NCBI RefSeq assembly: GCF_003574395.1 | Contig: NZ_KZ984538.1 | Span: 62,001-126,000, forward strand | Length of the DNA stretch: 64,000 nt | Source of the DNA: Tabrizicola thermarum | Lineage (GTDB): Bacteria > Pseudomonadota > Alphaproteobacteria > Rhodobacterales > Rhodobacteraceae | Reading direction: 5' to 3' | The notes under the pieces: model-generated | What the model was told of the DNA's origin: nothing | Databases searched by the model: none | Seen by the model: only the letters and a program-made list of their open reading frames with translations | Made by a program: the position numbers and the translations under genes | Part shown: one piece after another, positions 45,999 to 55,137 of the stretch | How the letters are laid out: every line of letters begins with the position of its first letter | Position numbering within the stretch: the stretch's first letter is position 1

Positions 45999-47575
45999 TC
46001 CGCCGCCATCCGCACGGACGCCCGCGCCGCAACCGGAGCATCCGGCACCAGCGTTGCCAGCACCTCGGCCGTCCCGATCACCCCCGGCACACCCGCGCCC
46101 GGATGCGTCCCCGCGCCCGCCAGATACAGGCCCGGCAATTCTTCGGACACATTATGCGGCCGGAACCAGGCCGATTGCAGGATGCGCGGCTCCAGCGAGA
46201 AGCCCGCCCCATGCGGCGACAGATAGCGGTCGCGGAAGGTTTCGGGCGTGAAGACCAGACTTTCCGTCACCCTGCCCGTCAGGCCCGGCAACAGCCGTTC
46301 CTCCAGCACTTTCAGCATCTTCTGCCTATAGGGCTCGGCCTCCTTCGCCCAGTCCACCCCGTTGTCATGTCCCAGATGCGGCACCGGCGACAGGACGTAG
46401 AACGTGTCGTCCCCTTCCGGCGCAACGGACGGATCGGTGACCGAGGGGCGGTGGACATACAGGCTCATGTCCTCGGCCAGCTTGCCCGTCTGGAAGATGT
46501 CGCGGATATGCGCGCGGTAGCGCGGGCCCACGACGATGGAATGGTGCCCGACCTCGGGCCACATCTCCCTCGTCCCCCTGGTCCCGAAATACCAGACGAA
46601 GAGGCTCATCGACCAGCGCGACCGCATCAGGCGCGGAGCAGTCCACCGCTTCACCGGCTGCTTGCGCAACAGCCGCGTGTAGGTCGTCGCCGGATCCGCG
46701 TTCGACACCACCACCTCGGCCGGCAGCACCCGCCCGTCCGCCAGCTTCACGCCCGACGCCCGGCCCCCGAAGACGAGCACCTCGTCCGCCTCGACCCCCT
46801 GCACGACGAAGCCGCCCTGATCCCGGACCACCGCCGCCATGGCCTCGGCAATCGCCTGCACGCCGCCCATCGCATAGTGAACGCCAAAAGCCCGCTCCAG
46901 ATGGCTGACCAGCGCATACATGCTGGTCACATGGAACGGATCGCCCCCGATGAACAGCGGATGAAATGACAGCGCAAAGCGCAGGCGTTCATCCTTCACC
47001 CGGCGCGCCGCATGGGCATGGACCGACCGGTCCGCCCGATACCAGGCGAACTTCGGCAGCACCTTGATCAGATCGACCAGCCGGTGCATCGACCGCCGCC
47101 CCAGGTCCTCGAACCCGAACCAGTAGCGCGCCTCGGCGTCCTTCAGGAACCGCCTGAATCCCGGCAAATCGCCCGGAGACAGCCGCGAAACCTCGGCCTC
47201 CATCCGCGCGTCACCCGGCCCCATCGTGAAGCTTGACCCATCCTGCCACAGGATCTTGTAGAACGGGTCCAGCGGCACCAGCCGCACATCCCGATCAAAG
47301 TCGCGCCCACACACGGCCCACAACTCGCGCAGCGTCTGCGGCACCGTCACGATGGTCGGCCCCAGGTCGAACCGATGCCCGCCTTGCGTGATCGAGGACC
47401 CCCGCCCCCCCGGCCGGTCCAGCCGGTCCACCACCGTCACCTGCCAGCCCTTGGCCCCCAGCCGCATCGCCGAGGCAAGGCCCCCAAGCCCCGCGCCGAT
47501 CACGACGGCCCGCCCGCGGCCATCCAGTGCAGAGGGCAGCCTGTCAACCTGGCCGGACCGAGTGTGCTGTGTCAT
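45995..47575 (-). CDS. crtI: Phytoene desaturase CrtI (neurosporene-type)
   Basis: CrtI carries out the stepwise desaturation of phytoene, to neurosporene in Rhodobacter. The 526-residue FAD enzyme has the N-terminal VVIGAGLGGLASAMRL and VDRLDRPGGRGSSI (about 24-60) and the C-terminal LPGLYLAGAGTHPGAGVPGV. The number of desaturations cannot be told from sequence alone; crtC, crtD, crtA and crtF nearby argue for the spheroidene route. It is divergent from crtA. Confidence 0.96.
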   Translation of the reverse strand: MTQHTRSGQVDRLPSALDGRGRAVVIGAGLGGLASAMRLGAKGWQVTVVDRLDRPGGRGSSITQGGHRFDLGPTIVTVPQTLRELWAVCGRDFDRDVRLVPLDPFYKILWQDGSSFTMGPGDARMEAEVSRLSPGDLPGFRRFLKDAEARYWFGFEDLGRRSMHRLVDLIKVLPKFAWYRADRSVHAHAARRVKDERLRFALSFHPLFIGGDPFHVTSMYALVSHLERAFGVHYAMGGVQAIAEAMAAVVRDQGGFVVQGVEADEVLVFGGRASGVKLADGRVLPAEVVVSNADPATTYTRLLRKQPVKRWTAPRLMRSRWSMSLFVWYFGTRGTREMWPEVGHHSIVVGPRYRAHIRDIFQTGKLAEDMSLYVHRPSVTDPSVAPEGDDTFYVLSPVPHLGHDNGVDWAKEAEPYRQKMLKVLEERLLPGLTGRVTESLVFTPETFRDRYLSPHGAGFSLEPRILQSAWFRPHNVSEELPGLYLAGAGTHPGAGVPGVIGTAEVLATLVPDAPVAARASVRMAAE

Positions 47576-47590
47576 GGCCCCAGCCTATAC

Positions 47591-47608
47591 TGTCCGCCCA
47601 GATTTACA
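47591..47608. promoter_or_regulatory. PpsR/CrtJ operator near crtI
   Basis: TGTCCGCCCAGATTTACA is a TGT-N12-ACA site, 15 bases before the crtI ATG. It forms a pair with the site at 47666-47683 that is more widely spaced (57 bases) than the pairs at bchC and crtE/crtD. Confidence 0.8.
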
Positions 47609-47665
47609 ACTTGCCTTTTTCCCCGCCAAAACAGGGCGATTTAGCTTTCCTGCGGCCGCATTAAG

Positions 47666-47683
47666 TGTAATCTTCTCCTTACA
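47666..47683. promoter_or_regulatory. PpsR/CrtJ operator near crtA
   Basis: TGTAATCTTCTCCTTACA is a TGT-N12-ACA site that ends 8 bases before the crtA ribosome-binding GGAGG. Together with the site at 47591 it covers both ends of the 129-base crtI-crtA gap. Confidence 0.85.
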
Positions 47684-47704
47684 CATGGGCCGGAGGATCG
47701 ACTC

Positions 47705-48427
47705 ATTTCCGTTGCCACGCTCAGCCTCTTCCGCTTTTCGACGCCTGCCAGCCGGCTCTGGGTGATCGGGCAGATGGCGCTTGCGCGGCCCCGAAGGCTC
47801 TGGTCCGGTGCACGGTTCGTGAAACTCTGCGGTTCGGGCACCGGCGAAGGCTTCACGCCCCGGCCCAACTGGTCGGTCTGGGCGATCTTCGCCGTCTGGC
47901 CCGACCTCGAAAAGGCCCGCGACCACATCGCCAACCACCGCATCATCACTCGCTGGCGTGCCCATGCGGCGGAAAGCTGGACCGTGTTCCTGCAACCTTT
48001 CTCCGCGCGCGGCGCCTGGGCCGGGGTCAACCCCCTGACCGACACCACGGACCCGCAGGCCCATAACGGCCCCATCGCCGCCCTGACCCGCGCCACCGTC
48101 AAACCCCGGCACGCCCCGGCCTTCTGGGCCCGCGTCCCCGACATTTCTGCCCGCATCGGCGCCGACCGGAATGTCCTCTTCAAGATCGGCATCGGCGAGG
48201 TTCCCCTGCTTCACCAGGTCACCTTCTCGATCTGGCCCGACGCCGCCCGCATGGCCGAATTCGCCCGCCACATGGGCCCCCACGCCGCCGCCATGAAAGC
48301 CGCCCGCGACAACGGCTGGTTCGCGGAAGAATTCTACGCCCGCTTCCACGTCCTTGGCACCCAAGGGCAATGGAGCGGCTCCGACCCCCTCGCCGGGGCC
48401 CGGGATACAGAAAGGCACGCCGCATGA
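47705..48427 (+). CDS. crtA: Spheroidene monooxygenase CrtA, apparently starting at ATT
   Basis: CrtA converts spheroidene to spheroidenone in the presence of oxygen. Family text runs from VATLSLFRFSTPASRLW through KLCGSGTGEGFTP, NWSVWAIFAVWPD, and FLQPFSARGAWAG. The conserved N-terminus begins at 47705 with ATT TCC GTT GCC; a GGAGG lies exactly 8 bases before that ATT, and no ATG, GTG or TTG exists upstream in frame. From ATT the protein is 240 residues, the usual length. The first canonical codon is a GTG at 47762, which would drop 19 conserved residues. The stop overlaps the bchI ATG (ATGA). Confidence 0.88.
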   Translation: MSVATLSLFRFSTPASRLWVIGQMALARPRRLWSGARFVKLCGSGTGEGFTPRPNWSVWAIFAVWPDLEKARDHIANHRIITRWRAHAAESWTVFLQPFSARGAWAGVNPLTDTTDPQAHNGPIAALTRATVKPRHAPAFWARVPDISARIGADRNVLFKIGIGEVPLLHQVTFSIWPDAARMAEFARHMGPHAAAMKAARDNGWFAEEFYARFHVLGTQGQWSGSDPLAGARDTERHAA

Positions 48428-49476
48428 CCGCGCTTCACCGCTCGAAATCACCCGCCCAGGCGGCCACCGGCCCGAAACCGCCCTTCCCCTTCACCGCCAT
48501 CGTCGGCCAGGACGACATGCGGCTTGCGATGGTCCTCACCGCCATCGACCCGATGATCGGTGGCGTTCTGGTGTTCGGCGACCGGGGCACCGGCAAATCC
48601 ACCGCCGTCCGGGGCCTCGCTGCCCTTCTGCCCCCGATCCGCGCCGTGGCCTCCTGCCCCGTGAACAGCGCCGATCCGTCGCAATGCCCGCCTTGGGCCG
48701 ACATCTCCGATGCCACCGTCATCGACAAGCCGACCCCCGTCGTTGACCTGCCCCTTGGCGTCTCCGAGGACCGCGTGACCGGCGCCCTCGACGTCGAACG
48801 CGCCATCGCGGCAGGCGTCAAGGCTTTCGAGCCCGGCCTCCTCGCCCGCGCCAACCGGGGCTATCTCTACATCGACGAAGTGAACCTGCTGGAGGACCAC
48901 ATCGTCGATCTCCTCCTCGACGTCGCCCAATCCGGCGAGAACGTGGTGGAACGCGACGGCCTTTCCATCCGCCACCCTGCCCGCTTCGTCCTCGTGGGTT
49001 CCGGCAACCCCGAGGAAGGCGACCTCCGCCCCCAACTCCTCGACCGCTTCGGCCTGTCGGCAGAGGTCCGCTCTCCCCGCGACATCGCCACCCGGGTCGA
49101 AGTGGTGCTGAGACGCGAAGCCTATGAGGCCGACCCCATCGCCTTTGCCGCCACCTGGGCACCCGAGGAAGCCAGGCTCCGCACCACCATCCTGAACGCC
49201 CGCGCCGCGCTGCCGAAAATCCAGACCCCCCGCGCCGCCCTTGAAGACTGCGCCGCCCTCTGCATCGCCCTCGGCTCTGACGGCGTTCGCGGAGAACTCA
49301 CCCTCCTCCGCGCCGCCCGTGCCCTTGCCGCCAGCGAAGCCGCGCCCTCCGTCACGCGCGACCACCTTCGCCGCGTGGCTGCCATGGCCCTCGGCCACCG
49401 CCTCCGCCGCGATCCGCTGGACGAAGCCGGGGCCGCCGACCGCGTCGCCCGCGCCGTCGCCGAGACGCTTGCCTGA
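48424..49476 (+). CDS. bchI: Magnesium chelatase ATPase subunit BchI
   Basis: BchI is the AAA+ ATPase of the Mg chelatase (BchI, BchD, BchH), which inserts Mg into protoporphyrin IX. The 350-residue length is exact. Walker A is GDRGTGKS at 52-59 and Walker B is LYIDEVNLLEDH near residue 155; a sensor region shows LVGSGNPEEGDLRPQLLDRF. It is coupled to crtA before (ATGA) and to bchD after (TGATG). Confidence 0.97.
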   Translation: MTALHRSKSPAQAATGPKPPFPFTAIVGQDDMRLAMVLTAIDPMIGGVLVFGDRGTGKSTAVRGLAALLPPIRAVASCPVNSADPSQCPPWADISDATVIDKPTPVVDLPLGVSEDRVTGALDVERAIAAGVKAFEPGLLARANRGYLYIDEVNLLEDHIVDLLLDVAQSGENVVERDGLSIRHPARFVLVGSGNPEEGDLRPQLLDRFGLSAEVRSPRDIATRVEVVLRREAYEADPIAFAATWAPEEARLRTTILNARAALPKIQTPRAALEDCAALCIALGSDGVRGELTLLRAARALAASEAAPSVTRDHLRRVAAMALGHRLRRDPLDEAGAADRVARAVAETLA

Positions 49477-51131
49477 TGGACCCCTGGGCGCGCCTCTGCC
49501 TCGCGCTGCGCATCCTCGCTGTCGATCCGGTGGGCCTCGGCGGCCTGTGGCTGCGCTCCCGCGCCGGTCCCGTCCGCGACATCGCCACCACCGCGCTGAC
49601 GAAAACCCCCTTCGACCGCCCCCAGCGCCGCCTTTCCGCCAACATCGACGACCTCGCCCTTCTGGGAGGCCCCGACCCCGTCGCCACCCTCGCCGCAGGC
49701 CACCCCGTCCACCGCCCCGGGCTCCTCTCCGACCCTTCCCTCCTGATCCTGCCGATGGCGGAATCCGCCCCCCCATCCCTCACCGCCCGCCTCGCCCAAG
49801 CCCTCGACAAAGGCCACCACGCCCTCATCGCCCTGGATGAGGCCGCCGAAGACGGCGAGGGCCTCCCAAGCAACCTCTCCGACCGCCTCGGCCTCTTCCT
49901 CACCCTCGACGGCGACCGCAGCCCCCGCCTCCTCCCCAAACCCATCGGCAAACGCACCCTCGCCAAGGCCCGCGCCCTCTACCCGCAAGTCACCGTCCCG
50001 CAGAACCTGACCGAGGCCCTGGCCACACTCGCCGCCCGCCTTGGCATCGCCTCCCCCCGCGCGCTACTGACCACCCGCCGCGCCGCCCGCGCCCTCGCCG
50101 CCCTCGACGGTCGCCCGGAAGTCACCGAACAAGACCTGATCGCCGCCGCCGAACTCGGCCTCGCCCACCGCGCCTTGCCCGAAGCCGAGGCCCAGCCCGA
50201 CCAGCCCCCCGAACCCCCACCACCCGATCAGCCCGACACCCCGGACCAGCAGCCCGAAGAACAAGACCTCCAGAACCTCGCCGACCTCCTGATCGAGGCC
50301 GCCCAAGCCGCCCTTCCCCCCGACATCCTCGCCAAGCTGCAAGCCGACCGCGCCAACCGCGCCGCACGGGGGGCCTCCGGCACCGGCTCCGCCAAATCCG
50401 GCAACCGCCGTGGCCGACCCCTTCCGTCAAGACCCGGCCACCCCGACGGCCGCTCGCGCATCGACCTCGTCGCCACCCTGCGCCAAGCCGCCCCCTGGCA
50501 GGTCCTCCGCAAGCGCCACGACCAGCACGACCGCGCGCTCATCGTCCACCGCTCCGACCTCCGCCTGAAACGCTACAGGCAGGTCTCCGACCGCGTCCTG
50601 ATTTTCGTGGTCGATGCGTCCGGCTCCTCCGCCATGGCCCGCCTCGGCGAAGCCAAAGGCGCCGTCGAACTGATGCTCGCGCAAGCCTACAGCCGCCGCG
50701 ACCACGTCGCCCTCGTCGTTCTGCGCGGGACAAAGGCCGAGCTCATCCTCCCCCCCACCCGCAGCCTGACCACCACCAAGGCCCGGCTCCGTGGCCTGCC
50801 AGGGGGAGGCGGCACCCCTCTCGCCTCCGGTCTTGCGACTGCCCTCGACACCGCCCTACGCGCAAGACGGCAAGGCATGACCCCCAGCCTTGCCCTCCTC
50901 ACCGACGGCCGCGCCAACATCGCGCTGAACGGCCAGCCGGACCGCGTCCAGGCGCAACTGGACGCCCACCGGATCGCCACCGCCATCCGCGCCGCCGGGA
51001 TCGCCGCCGTCACGCTGGACGTCGCCAACCGCCCGCAACCGGCCCTTGCCGATCTGGCGCAGGCCATGCACAGCCGCTATGTTCCGCTTCCTCGGGCCGA
51101 CGCCCGGGCGATTGCTGCAACGCTGGCCTGA
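49476..51131 (+). CDS. bchD: Magnesium chelatase subunit BchD
   Basis: BchD is the platform subunit of Mg chelatase. The 551-residue product has an inactive AAA+-like N-terminal half, an acidic Pro/Gln/Glu linker (about 228-260), and a C-terminal integrin I-like domain with the MIDAS motif VVDASGSSAMARLGEAK near residue 375 and LLTDGRANIAL near 475. It begins at the TGATG overlap with bchI. A Walker A motif is absent, as expected for BchD. Confidence 0.95.
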   Translation: MDPWARLCLALRILAVDPVGLGGLWLRSRAGPVRDIATTALTKTPFDRPQRRLSANIDDLALLGGPDPVATLAAGHPVHRPGLLSDPSLLILPMAESAPPSLTARLAQALDKGHHALIALDEAAEDGEGLPSNLSDRLGLFLTLDGDRSPRLLPKPIGKRTLAKARALYPQVTVPQNLTEALATLAARLGIASPRALLTTRRAARALAALDGRPEVTEQDLIAAAELGLAHRALPEAEAQPDQPPEPPPPDQPDTPDQQPEEQDLQNLADLLIEAAQAALPPDILAKLQADRANRAARGASGTGSAKSGNRRGRPLPSRPGHPDGRSRIDLVATLRQAAPWQVLRKRHDQHDRALIVHRSDLRLKRYRQVSDRVLIFVVDASGSSAMARLGEAKGAVELMLAQAYSRRDHVALVVLRGTKAELILPPTRSLTTTKARLRGLPGGGGTPLASGLATALDTALRARRQGMTPSLALLTDGRANIALNGQPDRVQAQLDAHRIATAIRAAGIAAVTLDVANRPQPALADLAQAMHSRYVPLPRADARAIAATLA

Positions 51132-51132
51132 C

Positions 51133-52032
51133 ATGACCCCCGCTGCCCTGCCCGCCGACTGGCCCTTCAAGGCCCAATCGAGCCTCGTCTCCACCGGCCA
51201 CCAGCGGTTCTGGGTGATCGACACCGGCCCGCCCGAACATTCCGGGGACGCCCCCGCGCTCCTCCTCCTCCACGGGACCGGAGCCTCCGGCCACAGCTTC
51301 GCCCGCACCATCCCCGGCCTCGCGCAGCACTACCGCACCATCACCCCCGACCTCCCAGGCCACGGCTGCTCGGCCAAGGGCTTCGCAGGCCGCCTCGGCC
51401 TCGACGCCATGGCGCAGGACCTCTGGACCCTCTGCGACACCCTCGCCATCAGCCCAAATGCCATCATCGGCCACTCCGCCGGCGCCGCCATCGGCCTGCG
51501 CATGGCCGAACTGCGCCCCGTCCCCCAGGTCATCGGCCTGAACGCGGCACTCGGAGAATTCGACGGCGCGGCCGCCTTCCTCTTCCCGATCCTCGCCAGG
51601 GGCCTTGCCACCCTGCCCTTCGCCGCAACCGCCATCACCGCCTTCTTCGGCCGCCCCGGCACTGTGGACCGCATCCTTGCGGGCACCGGCTCCCCCCTCG
51701 ATGCCGAGGGTCGCGCGCGCTACCTGACGCTTGTCCGCGACCCCGATCACGTCACGGGGGCCTTGGGCATGATGGCCGACTGGAGACTTCAGGGCCTTCT
51801 CAACCGCCTCCCCCAGACGGCAACGAAAGTCAACCTGATCGCCTCCGAGGGCGACCGCGCCGTCCCCCCACAGGTCTCGATCGACGCGGCCAAACGCATC
51901 CCCGGCGCGGAACTGCACCTTCTGCCGAACCTCGGCCACCTGGCGCATGAGGAAACCGAGGACGGCCTGTCAGCCCTGATCCTCAAGGTGCTTGCGCAGG
52001 AAGAACCACCCGATACCCCGCCCCGGACTTGA
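51133..52032 (+). CDS. bchO: BchO, alpha/beta hydrolase associated with Mg chelatase
   Basis: BchO is an alpha/beta-fold protein always linked to bchID, with an unclear role in Mg-porphyrin synthesis. The 299-residue product has the oxyanion-side LLLHGTGASGHSF (about 41-53), the nucleophile elbow IIGHSAGAAIGLR, and the His region NLGHLAHEE. Its last codons (TPPRT then stop) lie within the first half-copy of the repeat at 52015-52106, so the C-terminus may have been altered by the insertion. It converges with idi. Confidence 0.93.
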   Translation: MTPAALPADWPFKAQSSLVSTGHQRFWVIDTGPPEHSGDAPALLLLHGTGASGHSFARTIPGLAQHYRTITPDLPGHGCSAKGFAGRLGLDAMAQDLWTLCDTLAISPNAIIGHSAGAAIGLRMAELRPVPQVIGLNAALGEFDGAAAFLFPILARGLATLPFAATAITAFFGRPGTVDRILAGTGSPLDAEGRARYLTLVRDPDHVTGALGMMADWRLQGLLNRLPQTATKVNLIASEGDRAVPPQVSIDAAKRIPGAELHLLPNLGHLAHEETEDGLSALILKVLAQEEPPDTPPRT

Positions 52033-52106
52033 TCCGGGAGCCCGCCCCGGACTTGATCCGGGGCCTCGTGGGTCAACAGGAGGCCCCGGATCAAGTCCGG
52101 GGCGGG
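52015..52106. repeat. Palindromic repeat (1.5 copies) between bchO and idi
   Basis: Arms 52041-52066 and 52081-52106 are perfect 26-base inverted repeats with a 14-base loop, preceded by a further half-copy at 52015-52039. The arm is the same as in 37727-37796 except for one base (CTTGATCC for CCTGATCC). It lies between convergent genes, fills the gap, and supplies the bchO stop codon. Confidence 0.85.
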
Positions 52107-52112
52107 GTTCCT

Positions 52113-52673
52113 TCAGACCGATCCCGCAATCAACGAACTCTGAAAGATCATCGCCGCGTGCTTCTCGAGGTAAATCCGCAGCCAGGGCGTGAACGCCTCC
52201 GGCCTCAAAGCAATCTCTGCCCGCAGCGCATCAAGGGACACCCAGCGCACCGACTGCACCTCGTCGGGGTCCAGCTCCAGATCCAGCGGCCAGCCAGCCT
52301 CGCCCACGAAGACCTCGACGACCTCGTGCTCGATCAGCGGCTCGCGCACACCCGGCACGTCCGCCCGGTATTCCACCTGCCCCACATGCCGCAGGTCAAG
52401 GCCCGAAATCCCCAGCTCCTGCGACAGCCGCCGCACCGCGCAATCGGCAGCAGCCTCGCCCCACAGGGGATGCGTGCAGCAGGTATTCGCCCAAAGTCCG
52501 GGAGTGTGATACTTCCCCGCCGCTCGCTGCTGGATCAGGATCTCCGCGCCGCGCAGGACAAACACCGACACCGCCGGATGACGCAGCCCCTGCCGGTGCA
52601 CGGCCAGCTTGCCGACGGGCACAAGAACCCCGTCCGGCCCGAAAGCCGGGATCGGCAGGTCGATCGGCTCCAT
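52113..52673 (-). CDS. idi: Isopentenyl-diphosphate delta-isomerase (type I)
   Basis: Idi interconverts isopentenyl and dimethylallyl diphosphates to balance precursors for carotenoids and the phytyl chain. The 186-residue product has the catalytic Cys in NTCCTHPLWGE (about residue 70), the Nudix-like AAADCAVRRLSQELGI, and the catalytic Glu in EHEVVEVFVG. An ATG at 52673 overlaps the bchP stop (TGATG) and is preferred; an ATG three codons earlier (52682) is equally in frame. idi after bchP is the Rhodobacter arrangement. Confidence 0.93.
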   Translation of the reverse strand: MEPIDLPIPAFGPDGVLVPVGKLAVHRQGLRHPAVSVFVLRGAEILIQQRAAGKYHTPGLWANTCCTHPLWGEAAADCAVRRLSQELGISGLDLRHVGQVEYRADVPGVREPLIEHEVVEVFVGEAGWPLDLELDPDEVQSVRWVSLDALRAEIALRPEAFTPWLRIYLEKHAAMIFQSSLIAGSV

Positions 52674-53857
52674 CACGACCATTTCGGCGACACTATCCCC
52701 ATCAGGTGCATCACGTTCTTCACCCCGATCTTGAGGTGCGCCAAGGGGCGCGCCGCGACCAGTTTCTTGTTCATGTAGGCCTCGAAGGTCAGCCGCTGCA
52801 CGTCGATGTCATGGCACAGCGAAACGAACCGCTCGCGCCGCTCGTCGTTGCGATAATACGCGTTCTGCATCGACCGCAAGACCTTGAAGACCGTGCCATG
52901 CTCCTTCAGGAACATCTTCCGCGCCATCTTCAGCTCACTGGCGCGCCCGCTCCGCAGAAACGCCATGGCCGCCGTCGCCGCCGCCCGCCCCCCCGCCATC
53001 GCATAATAGATGCCCTCACCCGATGACGGCGCCACAACCCCCGCCGCATCCCCGGCCAGAACCACATCCCGGCCATTGTCCCACCGGTCCAAAGGCTTCA
53101 GCGGGATGGGGCCCCCCTCGCGCCGGATCGTCTCGCACTCCGTCAACCCCGCCATCGCCCGCAGGTCCGCCGTGGCCTTCTTCAGGTCCACCGCGCCGTC
53201 CTCGGTTCCCATGCCCACCGACGCCCTGTCGCCATGCGGGAAGACCCAGCCGTAGAAATCCGGGGAAATCTGCCCGTCATAGACCACATCGCAGCGCACC
53301 GGGTCATAGCCTGCATTTGCCGCCGGAGCCTTGATGATCTCGTGATAGGCGATGACGTAAGGGATCCTGTCCCCGCCCGGCACCTCGGCCCGCGCGACGC
53401 CCGACTTCGCCCCATCCGCCCCGATCACCACCCGGGTCAGGGACCGCTGCTCCCGCCCCGACGCCTTCTCGCGCCAGACGACATGGGTCCCCGCCGCATC
53501 CCGCTCCATCCGCAGGAAGGTCCCGGTCAGCCGCTCCGCCCCCACCATCCGCGCGCGATCCCGCAGGAATTCGTCGAAATCCTCGCGGTCCACCATGCCG
53601 ACATAGCCGCCCTCGATGTGGATATCGACCGCGCGGCCCGTGGGCGAGATCATCCGCGCCGTCCTGATCCTGGCCACCACCAGATGGTCCGGAATGTCGA
53701 AATCCCGGATCGCGCGGGGAGGGATCGCCCCCCCGCAGGGCTTGATCCGCCCGTCCCGGTCCAGAAGGGCCACGCGATACCCCGCCCGCGCCAGATCCTC
53801 GGCTGCCGTGGCCCCCGAAGGCCCGCCACCCACCACGAATGCGTCGTACATGGTCAT
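52673..53857 (-). CDS. bchP: Geranylgeranyl reductase BchP
   Basis: BchP reduces the geranylgeranyl tail of bacteriochlorophyll a to phytyl, using NADPH and FAD. The 394-residue length is normal. The FAD fold is AFVVGGGPSGATAAEDLA (about 6-23), followed by DRDGRIKPCGGAIP and, later, DVVLAGDAAGVVAPSSGEGI. It starts at an ATGA overlap with the transporter gene upstream and ends in a TGATG overlap with idi. Confidence 0.96.
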   Translation of the reverse strand: MTMYDAFVVGGGPSGATAAEDLARAGYRVALLDRDGRIKPCGGAIPPRAIRDFDIPDHLVVARIRTARMISPTGRAVDIHIEGGYVGMVDREDFDEFLRDRARMVGAERLTGTFLRMERDAAGTHVVWREKASGREQRSLTRVVIGADGAKSGVARAEVPGGDRIPYVIAYHEIIKAPAANAGYDPVRCDVVYDGQISPDFYGWVFPHGDRASVGMGTEDGAVDLKKATADLRAMAGLTECETIRREGGPIPLKPLDRWDNGRDVVLAGDAAGVVAPSSGEGIYYAMAGGRAAATAAMAFLRSGRASELKMARKMFLKEHGTVFKVLRSMQNAYYRNDERRERFVSLCHDIDVQRLTFEAYMNKKLVAARPLAHLKIGVKNVMHLMGIVSPKWS

Positions 53858-55137
53858 TCTCCCGGAACCAGCCGCGTCGAGGCTCTCAGACGGCCCCCGT
53901 CAATGATCCGCCAGGCCATCAGCCCGGCGGCAACGAACAAAAGCGCCTCCAGCGCGAAGACGATCCCGAAGGCATTGGCCGCGGACCCCGCCAGCCGCAG
54001 CGCATCGACCAGCGCCGCGCCCGCGAACCCGCCGAGCCCCTGAGCAATGGCCTGCGAAGCGCCCCAGACGCCCATCCGCGTCCCCTCGCGCCCCGCACGG
54101 CCCTGCCCTGCCAGTTGCATCATCGCCCCGATGGACGCGATGGCGAACATGCCCGAAAAGACGCCCAGCACGGCGACCGCAGGCGTCAGAAGCCCGATCT
54201 GCATCTGACCCAACGCGGCAATCACCGCCAGCATCAGCGCCGACCCGAGGCAGCCACCTACGACCCATGCGCGCAGGGACCCGATCTTCAGACCGCTGAC
54301 GGCGATCCCCACCGCCAGCATGCCCACGAACATTCCCCCATGCTGCGCGCCCGACAGGCTGGTCGAGGCCCCGGGCGAATAGGCGAACACCAGCCCCGCA
54401 TAAGGCTCCAGGATCAGCTCCTGCAGGAAGAAGGCAGTCATCGACAGGAAGATGAACAGGGTGAAGACCCGCGTCCACTGCTCGGCCCAGACCTCCGCCA
54501 ACCCCTGCCGCAAGGGCGTCTCGTCCGGCAACCGCGCCGGGATCACCCGCCGCTCGATGCCCCAGATCGCCGCCGCCGTCAGCAGCACCGCTCCCAGCGT
54601 CACAACGCCGACAATCGCCATCAGCCGCGCCGGGCTGTAGGGATCAAGCAGCGCCCCGATCACCCCGGAAGTCACCGCAATCCCGAAAATCATCATCAGC
54701 CAGGTGATCGTCGCCGCCGCCGCCCGCCGCGAAGGCGCACAGCCCGAGGCGAGCAACGCCAGCAACGAAGTCCCCGAGGCCCCCGCCCCCATCCCGATCA
54801 GCACATAAGCCAGCACCGACCCGGCCAGCCCGACCCCATGCCCCGCGACGCCCAGCGCCACCAGCCACGACGCCAGCGCCGCCCCCGCCGACAAGACCGC
54901 CATCCCCCCGATGATGAACCGCGTCCGGTTGCCCTGCGCATCCGACAGGAACCCCCAACTCGGCCTTGTGATCTGCACGAAGGAATGCAGCGCCACCAGC
55001 GCCCCCGACAGCATCGCGGGCAAGGCCAATTCCACCACCATCAGCCGGTTCAGCGTCGAGGTCGTCAGCACCACAACCGCCCCGATGCACAACTGCACCA
55101 GCCCGAGCCGGACGATCTGAAGCCAGCTCAAGGTCAT
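53854..55137 (-). CDS. PucC/LhaA-family BCD transporter (light-harvesting assembly factor)
   Basis: A 427-residue, 12-helix major-facilitator relative of the bacteriochlorophyll delivery (BCD) family, which includes PucC and LhaA and helps assemble light-harvesting complexes. A ~427-residue gene between bchG and bchP is the normal content of this position in Rhodobacter (ORF427/bch2). Text includes RPSWGFLSDAQGNRTRF (about 58-74) and QHGGMFVGMLAVGIAVSG. The ATG at 55137 is chosen for the ATGA overlap with the bchG stop; the longer frame from 55299 is a shadow. Confidence 0.9.
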   Translation of the reverse strand: MTLSWLQIVRLGLVQLCIGAVVVLTTSTLNRLMVVELALPAMLSGALVALHSFVQITRPSWGFLSDAQGNRTRFIIGGMAVLSAGAALASWLVALGVAGHGVGLAGSVLAYVLIGMGAGASGTSLLALLASGCAPSRRAAAATITWLMMIFGIAVTSGVIGALLDPYSPARLMAIVGVVTLGAVLLTAAAIWGIERRVIPARLPDETPLRQGLAEVWAEQWTRVFTLFIFLSMTAFFLQELILEPYAGLVFAYSPGASTSLSGAQHGGMFVGMLAVGIAVSGLKIGSLRAWVVGGCLGSALMLAVIAALGQMQIGLLTPAVAVLGVFSGMFAIASIGAMMQLAGQGRAGREGTRMGVWGASQAIAQGLGGFAGAALVDALRLAGSAANAFGIVFALEALLFVAAGLMAWRIIDGGRLRASTRLVPGE

